Shown here one piece after another: positions 46,353 to 57,977 of a stretch of DNA of 64,000 nt (its first letter is position 1; every line of letters starts with the position of its first letter). The stretch covers positions 124,001 through 188,000 of the forward strand of contig JALMLS010000138.1 in assembly GCA_038496445.1 (NCBI GenBank), given 5' to 3'. The notes under the pieces are model-generated. The model did not search any database, had not been told where the DNA came from, and saw nothing but the letters and a program-made list of their open reading frames with translations. Position numbers and translations under genes: made by a program. This stretch comes from Trichosphaerium sp. ATCC 40318 (lineage: Eukaryota > Discosea > Flabellinia > Trichosidae).

Positions 46353-47149
46353 TAAACTTGATTTGCCAATTGGTTTATTGTACCTTTCAAATAAATGTTT
46401 GTATTCTATTGAACTTGTAATCACCGTAAAGTGCAGTTGAAACTTGAACTTTAAGGCTCAAAAGTTAACACCAAACTGCAACAATAATACAACCTCTATT
46501 GATACGCGCCCTCAATCAGTTTGGCCCTCTTTATTACAAGTACAAAACAAAATAGTATTAAATTGTCTCCTGTACTCCAGCAAACATTGAAGATACATGA
46601 TATCAAACATGTGCGTGAGCCTTGAACGCCCGTAACAAAAACGGACTCAGGTGTTTTTGTTAGGGTAAGCAAACATAACACTGATATTCGCCCTCCTGAA
46701 CAGTCTCTGTGAACTCCGGATCAAAATACCCAACTAAGTTATCTGTTTTTATCACGTGATATGGTACCAGAACAAACTTGCTGAGAAGATGATGAAGTAG
46801 TATGAGTACTGCCTCTACATAGAATTTTACTTCTGTTTTGTAGTCTTGACCAATATCATGAGCAACACTTGATACTGTCACGTGACAATCTAGCACTTGT
46901 TTTCGTAAACTAGGGCGTATATAGCGCACAATAACGGCAGGTACTGCAATAATATGAAGTAAAGTCTTAACCCTTTAAAAACATGGAAAATCGGTGGTAT
47001 ACAAAGGGAAATGCTCTGTGAGCGGCTATTAAGCACTGGGGTCTACACCGCTATCTGCTCACAGGAATACTTGCACTTGCGTGCATACCTGGTAACACAA
47101 TAGCAACCAAACAAACAAATATGTTATGATAAACGGAGTAAACGTGATG
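46353..47149. other. Spacer between array copies D and E
   Basis: It starts with the 3' flank block. A minus-strand frame at 46660-46929 (89 codons) shows no recognisable features. CACGTG palindromes occur near 46755 (ATCACGTGAT) and 46877 (GTCACGTGAC). The distal AATATGTTATGATAAACGG box shared with copy D lies near 47118. Confidence 0.45.
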
Positions 47150-47255
47150 CTGACTTTATTGTATTATGTGATTGATTATATAATCCTTTTTGTAATTTCA
47201 TAGCGTCAACACCTGCCATTGTATTATGTTACGAGTTATCTTACGATCTAGACTA

Positions 47256-49503
47256 ATGAATACAGCACTCAAAGGATTGATTCTATTTACGCTTTTTACG
47301 TTTGCTTCCACGTGAGTTAATTATTTGTCTTTTTTGGTTTCTGTTGACTGAAACTACCTCTAGGCAGTCCTTTACACCGAATTATTCTCCGGTATTGCGT
47401 CTTGGTGGCACAAACTATATTGCTTCGACTTACTCATACTTTGGCGGTATTGTGCCGGATGACAAGCAAACATTCTCTACAACTGTAGTTGGTACAATAA
47501 TAGGTTTTTTTTTTTTGCTTTTTGGCAAAGCACGTGCAAATCCAGATTTTACGAAAATAGGCAGGTGTTTGTTTTAACTAATTGTCGTTTGTAGAGTTGG
47601 CTTGCGTTAAATGCGACTTCATAAGAAACAATACAATACAAATTAAAGGTAAATATTAATAGAAGTAAATTGTATTCTGAAATCTCATTACTGCGTGTAA
47701 TTCTTATTGCGCTTAGGTAAAGCTGTTTTAGTCGATTTAAGATCTGAGACATGTAATTATCGTTGCGATATTCGCTATGGATTGTATATGAGCAAGACTA
47801 TGAGAGATATGGGAGCGATCGCAGTTATCTTTGTGACTGGTACACTTATATTCTTTACAACTTTTAATTCTAATTTTGGAGTAAGAACGTTTTGATACGA
47901 TAAAAATACAACACCAAATGAGGAACGATATGGTTGTTGCTTTTATTAACAATAAAACTGAAATATACTCCGAGGCATCTAACGTTACTTTCTTGCCTTC
48001 GGACAGTCAATGTACGATATTTAATTCTTTTACCTATCACTTCTTTTTTTGCGTACAAAGAAAACAGCTTTGCGTCGTTTGTCCCTTGGTCAATTATAGC
48101 AATACGACGCTACAATATAACGTCAGTATGTACTAAGGTTTGCCAGTAAAGTTTGCTGTGATATCCTTCATTACAAGAATCATTTTTAACACGCTATTAA
48201 TAACATTTGTGTTAGTTGTCAACCGATATAATGCATTCCTAACTGTACAATTTGCATATGTCGGTTTGTTTTCAACTCTATTTGGTATCTTGGCTATTCT
48301 AGGGTTTTCAGCAACAATTTTACACATGTGGAAGCATGTGATCAAAAGAGTAAAGGATATTGTACGTGTAGGAGACATGTACCTTTTAACCTTAGCACTT
48401 GGTTTTGCAACACTATTTGCACTATGTACGTTTGTACCTACGTATGCGCAATGACTTTCTGACCTACTTGCGTTAGTAAGGTTCTTTATTCATGCTATTG
48501 ACTATGGATCATATCAAGGAATAATACATCAAACTACGCGTGATTTTGTAACTAGTATTGCAGATATTTTTTTGGCATCTGTTTACATTTTTGTGATAAC
48601 ATACTGGTGCGTAAATACTACATCTTTGACCTCAATTGCTTCCCCGTTTAACTCATTTCAAAAGGGGACAGTTGGCTACTTTTTCATCACAATTCTGGAC
48701 ACCAACACATGTGCTCAGAATGGGCATAGTCGGCATTGTTGTATTCTGTACAATCACTATCATTTTATTTATTGTTGGAAGTGTTACAACTATAAGCCGC
48801 TCCACGGCAATAGCTGGATTTCTAAGTATTGTTGCCACTTCAATATTTATCATGTTTGTGGTACGAGCTTTTATAGTTTACGAGCTTATCCAAACTGTTT
48901 GCAACTGTGAAATGCAACTTTTCATCTCATTTTTTTCCCTTCACTCTTTTGTTTATGACTCTTATGGTGTATATTAAGGGTATCGGTTCCTTTATTCTCT
49001 ACAGAGTGAATAAACTTATACAAAAATCAAGTGGTGCCCGAAAACCAAGTGAGTTGTTTCTTAGAGTACGATGATGAACACAACTTTTGTACACTTTTTT
49101 TATCAAATAACTTTTATTTAAGATGAGTGTCTTTATCGCTGTAGAATCGACTATTGGCGCCTTTTATGTTATAAGTGAAGCCCTTCATATATTTGTAAAA
49201 TATGGTACAATGCAAGGATTTGAATTAAAGTACTGGATTTGGGACACATTAGAAGTTTTTCTCATTTTTTTCGTGATATTATTCTTGGGGTACTCTTTAG
49301 TCTCGTTTATCTTTTATTCACGTTTATTCACGTTTTATTCTCTTAGATTCCCAGACCTTGTTTGGTATTATAGACGAAACAAAACCAAGCCATTAGGTCC
49401 TTCAAAGGTAGACCGTCCCAAGTCGAAGTCTTCTTCTGTTTCTGCACAGCCTCGTTATGATAAACTTAACTTGCTAAAATGTTGGGACACTCCCAGTGAA
49501 TAA
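47256..49503 (+). CDS. PA-domain seven-transmembrane receptor-like protein, array copy E
   Basis: Same eleven-exon plan, starting MNTALKGLILFTLFTFAST. The ectodomain has QSFTPNYSPVLRLGGTNY and GKAVLVDLRSETCNYRCD. The spans match copies C and D most closely. The C-terminus differs from all others: the position of the usual TGA is read through (QPRYDKLNLLKCWDTPSE) and ends at TAA 49501, giving a longer tail. The usual 3' flank is missing, so the last part of the duplication unit was lost or replaced here, at the end of the array. Confidence 0.75.
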
Positions 49504-49657
49504 AGCTGTATTCTAATAAAGTAGTATCATCACATTAAGAGTTTTAGCCTTACCTAGAGGCACTAATCGAACTACAAGAAGAATTCAGCCTAAAAATACG
49601 TACAACTCCAATGTCCGCACGTGCTCCGCCAAAAAAACTCGGAAAATAAGGGCTGTG

Positions 49658-50608
49658 ATGTCCACAATGCAACCTAAGCTAACAATGTCCTCAAGCGAAT
49701 CTACTGATGATACTTCAAACTTTTTATTGATGCCTCTTGAGCTATTGTTAAAGATTATGATAAATACAGACTTTAAATGTCTTGATTTGGCGTCGTTACA
49801 ACAATCCAATCATTTTCTAAACGACACAATACGAAACAACCAAGAGTACATTTACCGGCATTTATACATCTTAAAATGGGGCTCTGATGGCGAAGAAATA
49901 GAGGCAGCATGCCATAGAAGTATTCAAAGTGATTTGAAGAGACTGACAAGTCATAACTTTCAAATATACTCTTCAGTTACCAAGCAAATAGAAACTAGAA
50001 CTGTTCATACAGAGTTACCTCAAACTTCGTATAATTTGAACGCAGTCACGTGGAAAGAAAAATACAAGAACAAACTTGTTCCAAATATCGTTGCTGAACT
50101 GACATGTGACAAGACATACGTTCATAGAGGACAGACACTTATCTTCAAACTTACGCTTCAAAATATTGGAAGTTTATTCTCAGGTTACCTATCTACTGAA
50201 TATGATAGTATTGAAGACGGTAGTGCTATATATACCTGGAAGTCAAAGGTCAATGGCGGTGTCAAATGTGAGGGAAATATATGTCGTTATTTAACTACTT
50301 TGGATCGAGGACAAAGCACAACATTCGACATACCCATGCTATTCGAAAACTCTGTGCCAATCTATGTCTTTTACGATGTTGGTAATAAAATAGACCCCGA
50401 ACCACTTGATCATTTTTCTCTCCGGGGTAAGTTAGCACAGGTTCGCATTGCTGATGAGAAGACACCAGATGTATTTTCTATTCAACTTTATGCCACAGTT
50501 TTTACTCTCAAAGAACAACATCATATTCACAACTCCAAAGTTTACGGACATTGTTCAGTGATTATTAGTAACACTTTAAATATCACTTTTGATAAGTCGA
50601 GTCTGTAA
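49658..50608 (+). CDS. F-box protein with C-terminal beta-sandwich-like region, copy 3
   Basis: A single-exon gene of 316 residues starting at ATG 49658. N-terminus MSTMQPKLTMSSSESTDDTS, then F-box (LLMPLELLLKIMINTDF, SLQQSNHFLNDTIRNNQE), then a spacer, then TWKEKYKNKLVPNIVAEL and a beta-rich C-terminus ending NTLNITFDKSSL. The first and middle blocks are close to identical in DNA to the gene at 32271; the rest is clearly divergent. It lies just downstream of the last receptor gene, so the five-gene array is bracketed by two direct F-box copies. Confidence 0.85.
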   Translation: MSTMQPKLTMSSSESTDDTSNFLLMPLELLLKIMINTDFKCLDLASLQQSNHFLNDTIRNNQEYIYRHLYILKWGSDGEEIEAACHRSIQSDLKRLTSHNFQIYSSVTKQIETRTVHTELPQTSYNLNAVTWKEKYKNKLVPNIVAELTCDKTYVHRGQTLIFKLTLQNIGSLFSGYLSTEYDSIEDGSAIYTWKSKVNGGVKCEGNICRYLTTLDRGQSTTFDIPMLFENSVPIYVFYDVGNKIDPEPLDHFSLRGKLAQVRIADEKTPDVFSIQLYATVFTLKEQHHIHNSKVYGHCSVIISNTLNITFDKSSL

Positions 50609-50869
50609 CTGTTACTATTTGAGTTCCTCAAGTTGGGATGAGAACGAGAAGCTTGTCGAAGATCCAGATACCTAGATACGAGAAAGTGTAAGAAGGTCTT
50701 CCATAGTCTATCAATAAACTCCATTTAAACAGCATGAAATTGCTTAGTAATAACTTGGGAAGTACGAATTTGTTTTTAAGTTGCAGTGTTAAAAGGGAGA
50801 AAACATTCATTATTAATAACGTGAGGCTTTGAGAATTTTCTTTCCCAATAACGTGTTTATTTTATAACT
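50609..50869. other. Intergenic, no gene seen
   Basis: About 260 nt. No supported feature. Confidence 0.4.
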
Positions 50870-51046
50870 ATGGTTGGTGTAATTTCAGGATTTTCAAATG
50901 TCGTTTTTTACATACGTCTGATTATGAAGAATTCTAGCGCATTAATCTTCAGTGTTGTTCTTGCAAGTCTGCTTTTGGAGGAGGCTTTATACTATTGTAC
51001 AATAAAAAATCTCAAAAGTGCTATAAAACAGTTGCACGTGTTTTAA
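50870..51046 (+). CDS. Mini-gene of 58 codons, QCR9-like membrane subunit
   Basis: ATG 50870 to TAA 51044 encodes 58 residues with one membrane span: a short N-terminus, FYIRLIMKNSSALIF, then SVVLASLLLEEALYY and a basic tail (KNLKSAIKQL). The layout (basic/Asn just before a single span, an acidic residue at its end, a short tail) recalls subunit 9 of the mitochondrial cytochrome bc1 complex, which is of similar size. The match is by pattern only. A GT-AG segment near the start could be an intron. Confidence 0.4.
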   Translation: MVGVISGFSNVVFYIRLIMKNSSALIFSVVLASLLLEEALYYCTIKNLKSAIKQLHVF

Positions 51047-51655
51047 TAGGTACCCATCACCTACTTCAAATTGCCATTAAAGGTAAATTAAAGAACAAGA
51101 GTCTGCGCAGCTACAAGTTGTAGCAATGCAACGAGAAAACACAAAGAAATGACTCCTCATTCTTAAGTTCTTTTTCATTAAGTTTGCCGTTTACTCAACT
51201 TCCAAAATAGGTAAAAAGCAACATCTAGAGCAAAAAATCATTGGGAATGTAGTTTCACGTAAGGTACGTTGTGTAAAAAGAACAAGCAATCACCTGTGTA
51301 TTATTTTTCAAGCATAATGAACTTGTAGGTCGATTGAACTTTGCGCTGTAGGATTACGATGGCTCAAGTTGATGGCGTTCTAGGTTTTCTCATTACCAGT
51401 TATTTACATTCTCGCCTTATAAATTTCACATGGCCAAGAAGCCTTCACGTTGAGAAAATGATTGACGAATAGTGGCAACAAAAAGTACCAAAAGAAGCAC
51501 TGGTAGTGTACAAACACTAATAATGTAGTATTCAATAGTAACGGCCTGTTAGTATTTGAAAGGCAATCACTGCCACAATTAACGCCAGGCTGACGTTGCC
51601 TATTCTCTGAAAACCTAACTTAGTTTCAAATCTTACACTCCGTTAACCGTACACA
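51047..51655. other. Intergenic, no gene seen
   Basis: About 610 nt upstream of the Arf gene. No coding feature seen. Confidence 0.4.
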
Positions 51656-52821
51656 ATGGGCAATGTATTCGCGAGACTGTTCGGTACTGACACGGAGGAG
51701 AAAACAATATATATGCAAGGATTAGACTTCGCTGGAAAGGTACAGAACTCAAAACAAGTGTAGAGTGTTTGATACTAACTTGGTACTAGACAACGCTGCT
51801 GTACAAGCTTAAAGTACGCTCTGACCATTGTAAATCTGTTATTCTTTTACTTTGACTCTAAATCCTTTTGTCTTAGCTCGGAGAAGTTGTAACTACAATA
51901 CCAACAATAGGATTCAGCTGCGAAGAAGTAAAGTACAAAAATATCATCTTCCGAACGTGGGATATAGGTACGATACAGTTTTTTTTCTTAAGTACCTGTT
52001 TTTGACATGTGCTGATTTTTTTTTTGTAGGTGGTAGAGACAAAGCACGTGGGGTTTTTTAGCATTCTAAGAACTTTATCTTGCAGGAAAAATCAATTTGT
52101 TTTAATCGATAAGGGGGTAAACCTACCCAAATCTTTGTTTTTCGTTCAAAAAAATCATCTGACTTAGACTTCTAGATTAGACCTTTATGGCGCCATTACT
52201 ACCAAACGGGTACTTAACGATATAAGGTAATATCGCATTAGTTCTGAGTTTTTATCACTAGGTGTTTCCGGTCTGATATATGTTTGCGATTCTAATGATA
52301 AGGAAAGATTCGCTGACTTAGAATATGAGATAAAAAGTAATCACATGTATTTTGACGACGATTACAAAGACGTTCCAGTGCTTGTATTCGCAAACAAGCA
52401 AGGTAAACCCGCACAATAATATTGCGTTTAAAGTAATAACTTGTATATGATAGACTTACCAAACGCACGCAGCGGTGATGAAGTAAGTAGTCAGTTTCTT
52501 TTTTTTTTTTGTCAACAATTACAAACACGTGTTCATATTTGTGAGCTTAAACTTATTAACCTATGCTATCCATGAATTTGTATTTGTTTTCTTGTATGTT
52601 GGTCACGTGACTAAAGGTATTTTAAAGATCGGGAAGGCTTTGAATCTTTCAACTCATGTTAAAGGTAAATGGTTTGTACAAGAGTGTTGTGCTACTACAG
52701 GAGACGGAATTTATGAGGTACTCATTATCTTCGGTCATCATTAACTTATTTTAAGGGCCTGGATTGGTTGAGTAATCAAATGAATAGCAACCCCAGCAAT
52801 AATAAACCTCAACACTCGTAG
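51656..52821 (+). CDS. Arf-family small GTPase
   Basis: About nine short exons yield roughly 180 residues. It starts [10 protein letters not shown], so the Gly2 myristoylation site of Arf proteins is kept. P-loop GLDFAGKTTLL, switch I TTIPTIGF, switch II WDIGGRDK, then [29 protein letters not shown] (base specificity) and [18 protein letters not shown]. Arf proteins recruit coats and effectors to Golgi and endosomal membranes. The catalytic Gln of switch II (GGQDK, Gln71 in human ARF1) is Arg here, which should cripple GTP hydrolysis. The intron after GGRDK starts GCACGTG, a GC-AG intron. The last exon ends at TAG 52819 with an Asn/Ser-rich tail. Confidence 0.85.
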
Positions 52822-53352
52822 ACATGGCAAACAACATCTCAAAGGTTACAATACAAAACTCATTATGAACCCTTTGCTATTCCTTTTACTCAGACTATTT
52901 CGAATAAGCTATCATGACATGTGATACATAGTATACTCTATGGCCTGCGAGGAGTTTTTGTCTGATCACTACAAGCAACGCCGACTAGCGCTGTTTAAAT
53001 AAAATAACTTGTTGACGTATGGGCGTATTCTAGCGTAGTAGAACAGTATCTAACCTTGTTCGTACTACAATTCCATGTTTCAGACACCTGCAAGTAACCT
53101 CCAGCACAATATAAGGATGGAGAAGGCTTGGTTGATAATGACGAAATTGGGAATCCAACTTAACAGAATGAGGAGCTTAATAGTTTAATGTTTATTCTAA
53201 TAAGATTGGCTATCAAGAGATTTTTGTAGACCTTAGCACATGATCTATCATCTGCCTTCAAGATCCCTACAAAATTGACGCCAATGTACAGGTTTAGTAA
53301 CCTGTTAGAAGTTGGCCCTCTGACACATTCTCAGAACGGCGATGCTAAAGAT
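52822..53352. other. Intergenic, no gene seen
   Basis: About 530 nt between converging genes. I see no coding feature. Confidence 0.4.
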
Positions 53353-54143
53353 TTATTGCAAATTTGCAAAGTAGTGCCCATACCAAATACGCCTCAGTAC
53401 TTCGCAAAGGCCTGGTAATGTTAGGTAAGTTAATAGAGGGATACCTATTATACAACCAGGAATAGCGATTTTGAGGAAGTCCCAACGTTGCTTTGTAACA
53501 ATTTCTAAACAACTGTAAATAACAATAGACTCTTTTTGTTGGAGGTTTTTGGACCTTGTAGTTCTTTGCAATTCCAGGGTTTCTTACAAAGTCTACCATA
53601 GATACATCCATACTTAGTCTTGTCATAACATATTTCATGCCCTCGGGCTAGATTGATAGTAAGAGCGAAATGATTTGAAAGAAAATTGATTGATTGTGGT
53701 GTTTTGTTGAAAGGTGTAAGTACTTACATCCACATACAATCTGATCTTTTCTACAAACTATACCACTACAGAAATGTGTTTTACGAGAATAGCATCGGGC
53801 GTATCTATCGGCTAAACAACTTATTAGAACTGAAAGATAGTGGAAATGTTCACTAAGCATACACCAACACAAAGCCTCTGTTGTTTTGCAACCAGAGAAT
53901 CCACGGTAGCATCTACGTTTTTTGGGATCATAACATTTATCTTCTCCTGGGAAATACCGTGCTGTAATGTAATGTGAGTGAAACGTGTTACTTGGAACGT
54001 TAAAAAAAGAACAACGTTTAGAATGATTAACACGTACTTGCATGGCATTTTATAAGCCCATCAGCGCACTCAGGTGTCGGAACAGATGCTGTTATACATG
54101 AAAGCAATGATAGTATAACCAATAGAGAGTAGTTGCTCAGCAT
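53353..54143 (-). CDS. Type I membrane protein with three Cys-rich repeats
   Basis: A signal peptide (MLSNYSLLVILSLLSCITAS) is followed by three four-cysteine repeats: CYDPKKRRCYRGFSGC, CYSRKTHFCSGIVC, CYDKTKYGCIYGRLC. A membrane span (FLKIAIPGCIIGIPLLTYL) and a basic cytosolic tail close the protein at TAA 53353. Exon junctions at about 53999-54040 and 53590-53735 are clear in phase. A 60-nt stretch around 53820 could be exon or intron; keeping it preserves the last Cys of repeat 1. The CxD...C..G.xC pattern resembles the small carbohydrate-binding module CBM52 of fungal glucanases; I hold that loosely. The same repeat occurs in the genes at 57978, 58875 and 61998. Confidence 0.65.
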
Positions 54144-54439
54144 TACGGGTACTTGATATTATGAAATATCAACAATCAATCACAGCTTTTTCACTTGGAG
54201 GTGCCGTATCACGGATTGATGACTGATATCTCTTGAGTGTGTCCTCACACTGGTTGTACGTTGTTAATAATAAAACTTTGCCAGACACAACCTTGCTCCG
54301 GTGGCAATCTACCACACTCATCTTTCTTCATTCACAATGCATCAATCTCACGTGGGTATTCTATACATATTTCAGGTAGCTTTTTCTGGCTTAATGATTT
54401 TGTCAGCTTTGTTCCAGGCTCAAATTACGTCTATTACTG

Positions 54440-55874
54440 ATGGCGAATGACACAGAAAGAGAGCGCTTTGCACGTTACGCCATGATAGATTTTAAAAGCC
54501 TTAAAGGCTTTTTCAAGAGGGAAACGCTTCAAATAATAAACCTACACAGAGAAGCGCCGCTGGAGGCGTTAATTATGTACAAATACTACAGACCAGCGCT
54601 ACGGTTCATTCATAATTACTATTCAAAGGGTTTTTCAAGTGTAATTGATATAAGTACGTATTAGCGCGTTTATAGCTTTAAATCTAATGTAGTTAACATT
54701 TAAGTGCCTGTACTGCAGATTATGGTTCCCCAGCGGAAAGTCAAGGTCAAAAAAAAAATTAGAATCGTTGAATGTCTTTTACGACAGATGTATAAGGCGA
54801 AATTGCTTTCAACTGAAATAGCGAATAGTGTTATAGAATACGCTTGTAAATCAGGAAAGATGTGGTTTATGAGGTACCTAAACGAACACGTGGAAGTAAC
54901 GTGATCATAAAGCCAAAGTCACGTGTTTTTTGGGTCGAAAAAAATTCTAATTTAGCCATGCATCTTTGTGATACTTTTCAGTTGTACTCACATGTGTCAA
55001 TATATGTCGCGTATATTCTGTTAATGCCATTTAGTACCGTTCTTGGAATTTTCGAGTCGTTCAGGCGAATGTATGGCGTTGCCTTTACTTTTTCAGGTGG
55101 GACTTAGTTTTTTTTCACAAGTCAATGTATGTTAATAGTTCTACTCACGTACTAAACTAGTCACTAAAGAAGCAACCATAGCTTTCTTCGCTTACCCTCA
55201 TCCCCACAAATTCAGAATAAAAGATTCTATAGATACCCGCATATTAGAAGAGCATAAGAAAGAAGGGTTTATTGCTTTTGCAAAGGCTTTTAAAGAAAGT
55301 CCATTCAAGTTGACAAAGGTATGCCTTTTTCTTTCTTACCTTACTGGATCACGTGCTTTCTGATCTTAATTCTTATACTTATGCCTTACTCAAGCCCCTT
55401 TCTGTTACTGCCCATGCCAGCTGTGTAGATAACGAGTGCATTGAAGGTTTCTTTTCAATTTTGAACATACCAAGAACAGAAATGAAGCAACGTACAAGTT
55501 ATAAAAGTTTGGTTTGTTCTCTTGGAAGCGCTCTTGTTGAGCGCTTTAGAATCCCTAAATGTTCTCATATAATAGATGGACTTCGAAACGAACTAAGAAA
55601 TGAAAAACCTTTGGTGTGGGCTCTTAAAATGAACAACCCAAATGTTGTTAACTTTTTACTTTGCTGTGGTGAAAACGCTAAAGATATTCCAATGGTGCTC
55701 CTTGTAGAAACATTAGAGCGCTATAAAACCATGAAGGAGATTGTACCTTATCTGCCTTTGATATTTTCAATGGAAAAGAAAGCACAAATACATCTTAGAC
55801 GCTCATTAAACTTACCAAATCTCCGAGGCTTACTGAAGGGTATTAAAAATACAAAAAAGATTGTTTACTTTTAA
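54440..55874 (+). CDS. Helical, ankyrin-like protein
   Basis: Exon 1 starts MANDTERERFARYAMIDFKS and ends at a GTACGT donor near 54653. Exon 2 (from about 54704) has LLRQMYKAKLLSTEIANSVI and VIEYACKSGKMWF. Later exons (about 55169-55319 and 55376-55874) encode helical pairs, including LRNELRNEKPLVWALKMNNP and VVNFLLCC, which look like ankyrin units. The junction near 54893-55170 is unresolved. The frame stops at TAA 55872, but a 57-nt canonical intron starting GTATTA near 55840 would instead join it in phase to the F-box frame at 55906, making one long gene. Confidence 0.55.
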
Positions 55875-55905
55875 TGACTGTTCTCTTCTCTTAGGTTATT
55901 ATTTG

Positions 55906-57471
55906 ATGATTGATTCTATTCCTACAAATAATAAACTTTCTGGGAGTACATCAATTACGACAGGTATTGGATTCTTGATTTCATTTGCACTTATGTGTCT
56001 GACTTGTATTTCAGAGAACCAAAAAGACTACTTGACTCAAGATGTTCCCATCGAGATTCTTAGCGCAATTACAGACTACCTGGAATGTACACCATGGTTT
56101 TCGCTTGGTATGACATGCAAAGGACTTCTATGGCTTCTGAAAGATGCCGGTAGACTTGTTCCTAAACTCAACATCTTAAAACCTCCAGATTCAGAAACTC
56201 GCGATTCTTTAACAATTTTGAAGCGGGAGATGATTGCACTTAGGAACATGTCTAAACTCCAAGTTGAATTAAAGACCTTTGCTACTTACATGAAGTTTGA
56301 TTCAGGCACGTGCTACATATTCCTCATCAGCATCAACAAATAGAGCCTCGGTGGGCTTCAAACAACACCGAATCTGTTTTGGATTTCTTTCTTCTGCAGT
56401 TTGCGCCTTTGTTTTTGATGCTCATAACTTTTTTTTAGCTAGTGATGGGTATTGGAAACTGTCAGGAGATGGCAAACATATATGCTATGATGTTATGAGA
56501 GAAAAGATCTATACAAGTTGGCCTTACATGATCAATCGTAGCTACAAAAGTTCGCCAATTTCATTCGAGTTTAGTCACTATCCAACACTCACGTTCAACC
56601 GTTTTGATGTTAGTGTCGTATTTGATTACAAGATATCTACAGAACATAGTATTAGTTACAAGGATAATCAAGATGATATCCTCATCTGTGGCGTTAATAT
56701 ACCTAAAACAACATCTGAAGTAGCTTTGCTTGATATCCATACTGGAACATGTCTTCATAGCTATGTTCTAGAAGATCTCGTTTGTTCTGCTCCTACATAT
56801 GATAGAAACATTATCATTGCACCTTGCCTTAAATTAGGTATTTTTGTAATTGATAAGCGTTCAAAGGAAGAGAAGACGATTCTATGGAATGCCGATAGTA
56901 GATTTCACTTTGCAAAAAATTCTACCACACTCTGTGACGACATGATCATTGTTCATGGTACTTCAACACCAGCTATATACTTTGACTTGAGGAATACAAA
57001 ATATCCACTGCACTGTGTATCAGACAAATGTGTTGTGGATACGTATAATGGAAAGTATTGGAAGTTGCACAGTACGTATTATAAGAAGTGGAGTTTTAGG
57101 TTGTTCTTTGTTTTTTTTGCGTTACAATGAAGGTTTGAGTTTTACCTCAGTATGCTGAAACCGTAGAAATATCAATTAACACTTTTTGTCTCTTTTTACA
57201 ATATTTACTGTTGTTTAAAACCATTGCGAGTGACGGGATTATTTGTAGCCTAAGTCAAGCTGTATTTTTCTTATGTGGGTTCTGTTGCTGATTGTATTTT
57301 TTTTTAGATGTTGGGTTCTCCCAATGTTTTGATATAAGGAGAAGATCATGGCGCAGTATATTTAGAAGTGATATAAAAGCAGTTCATGCAAATGTTGTAT
57401 GTACAACAAACTCTGTCTTTGATTTTAATTCCAACAACACGCAACTCATGCCTTTTGGAGCACATTTTTAG
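55906..57471 (+). CDS. F-box protein with propeller-like C-terminal region
   Basis: F-box at the N-terminus (DYLTQDVPIEILSAITDYLE, FSLGMTCKGLLWLLK). After an intron starting GCACGTG (56306, GC-AG), a long exon (about 56340-57071) encodes repeated beta-strand blocks (FFLASDGYWKLSGDGK, LLDIHTGTCLHSYVL, DDMIIVHGTSTPAIYFDL), consistent with a beta-propeller. A 236-nt intron (57072-57307) leads to the last exon, ending CFDIRRRSWRSIF...PFGAHF at TAG 57469. The reading frame in the long exon runs on past the donor to 57130, but the downstream exon joins in phase and continues the pattern. It is either a separate gene 31 bp after the ankyrin-like one or its C-terminal half. Confidence 0.65.
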
Positions 57472-57977
57472 GCGCTGTATCCAGCTACACATTTGTTAAT
57501 GGTTAGTTATCCACCATAAACTAAAGCTGTTGCACAAAGAAACGAATTTATTCACAATAAACTTAACAATGACAAAGCTAGCTTTAGCTCGGTGTATGTG
57601 GTAAGAGTTAGTTGATGCTTGTTGAAGCTAAACATATCTAGCATCTGTAATTTCTCCTACTATGACACCTGTTAAGGTAGTCACAAGCAATGAGTTTTTT
57701 TGATTTGCAAAGTCACGTTTTCTTGTGAGTAGTCTAGAAGTTCATAAAATTCACAGCACCAATAAATGTCATAACTAAACAGCAATGTATTGTATCAACT
57801 TTCAGAGTACTGTCTTTTGCGGAATACAAACGAATTCACAGCTTTTTGTATTTACATTCGAGAGCATATTATCTTTGCTGGGAAACCAGGAAAGCCGATA
57901 ACAATTGAAAATCCATTTGCGTTTATTGATTGTTTGGTTTATATTACTGTCACTTATGTGCAGTGACAATCTGTGGG
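57472..57977. other. Intergenic, no gene seen
   Basis: About 500 nt between converging genes. No supported feature. Confidence 0.4.

Noticed and set aside
55873-55905. Gene boundary between the ankyrin-like and F-box/propeller genes
   Set aside because: A clean boundary could not be asserted because a canonical 57-nt intron would fuse them; I kept two entries and stated the alternative rather than claim a fusion.
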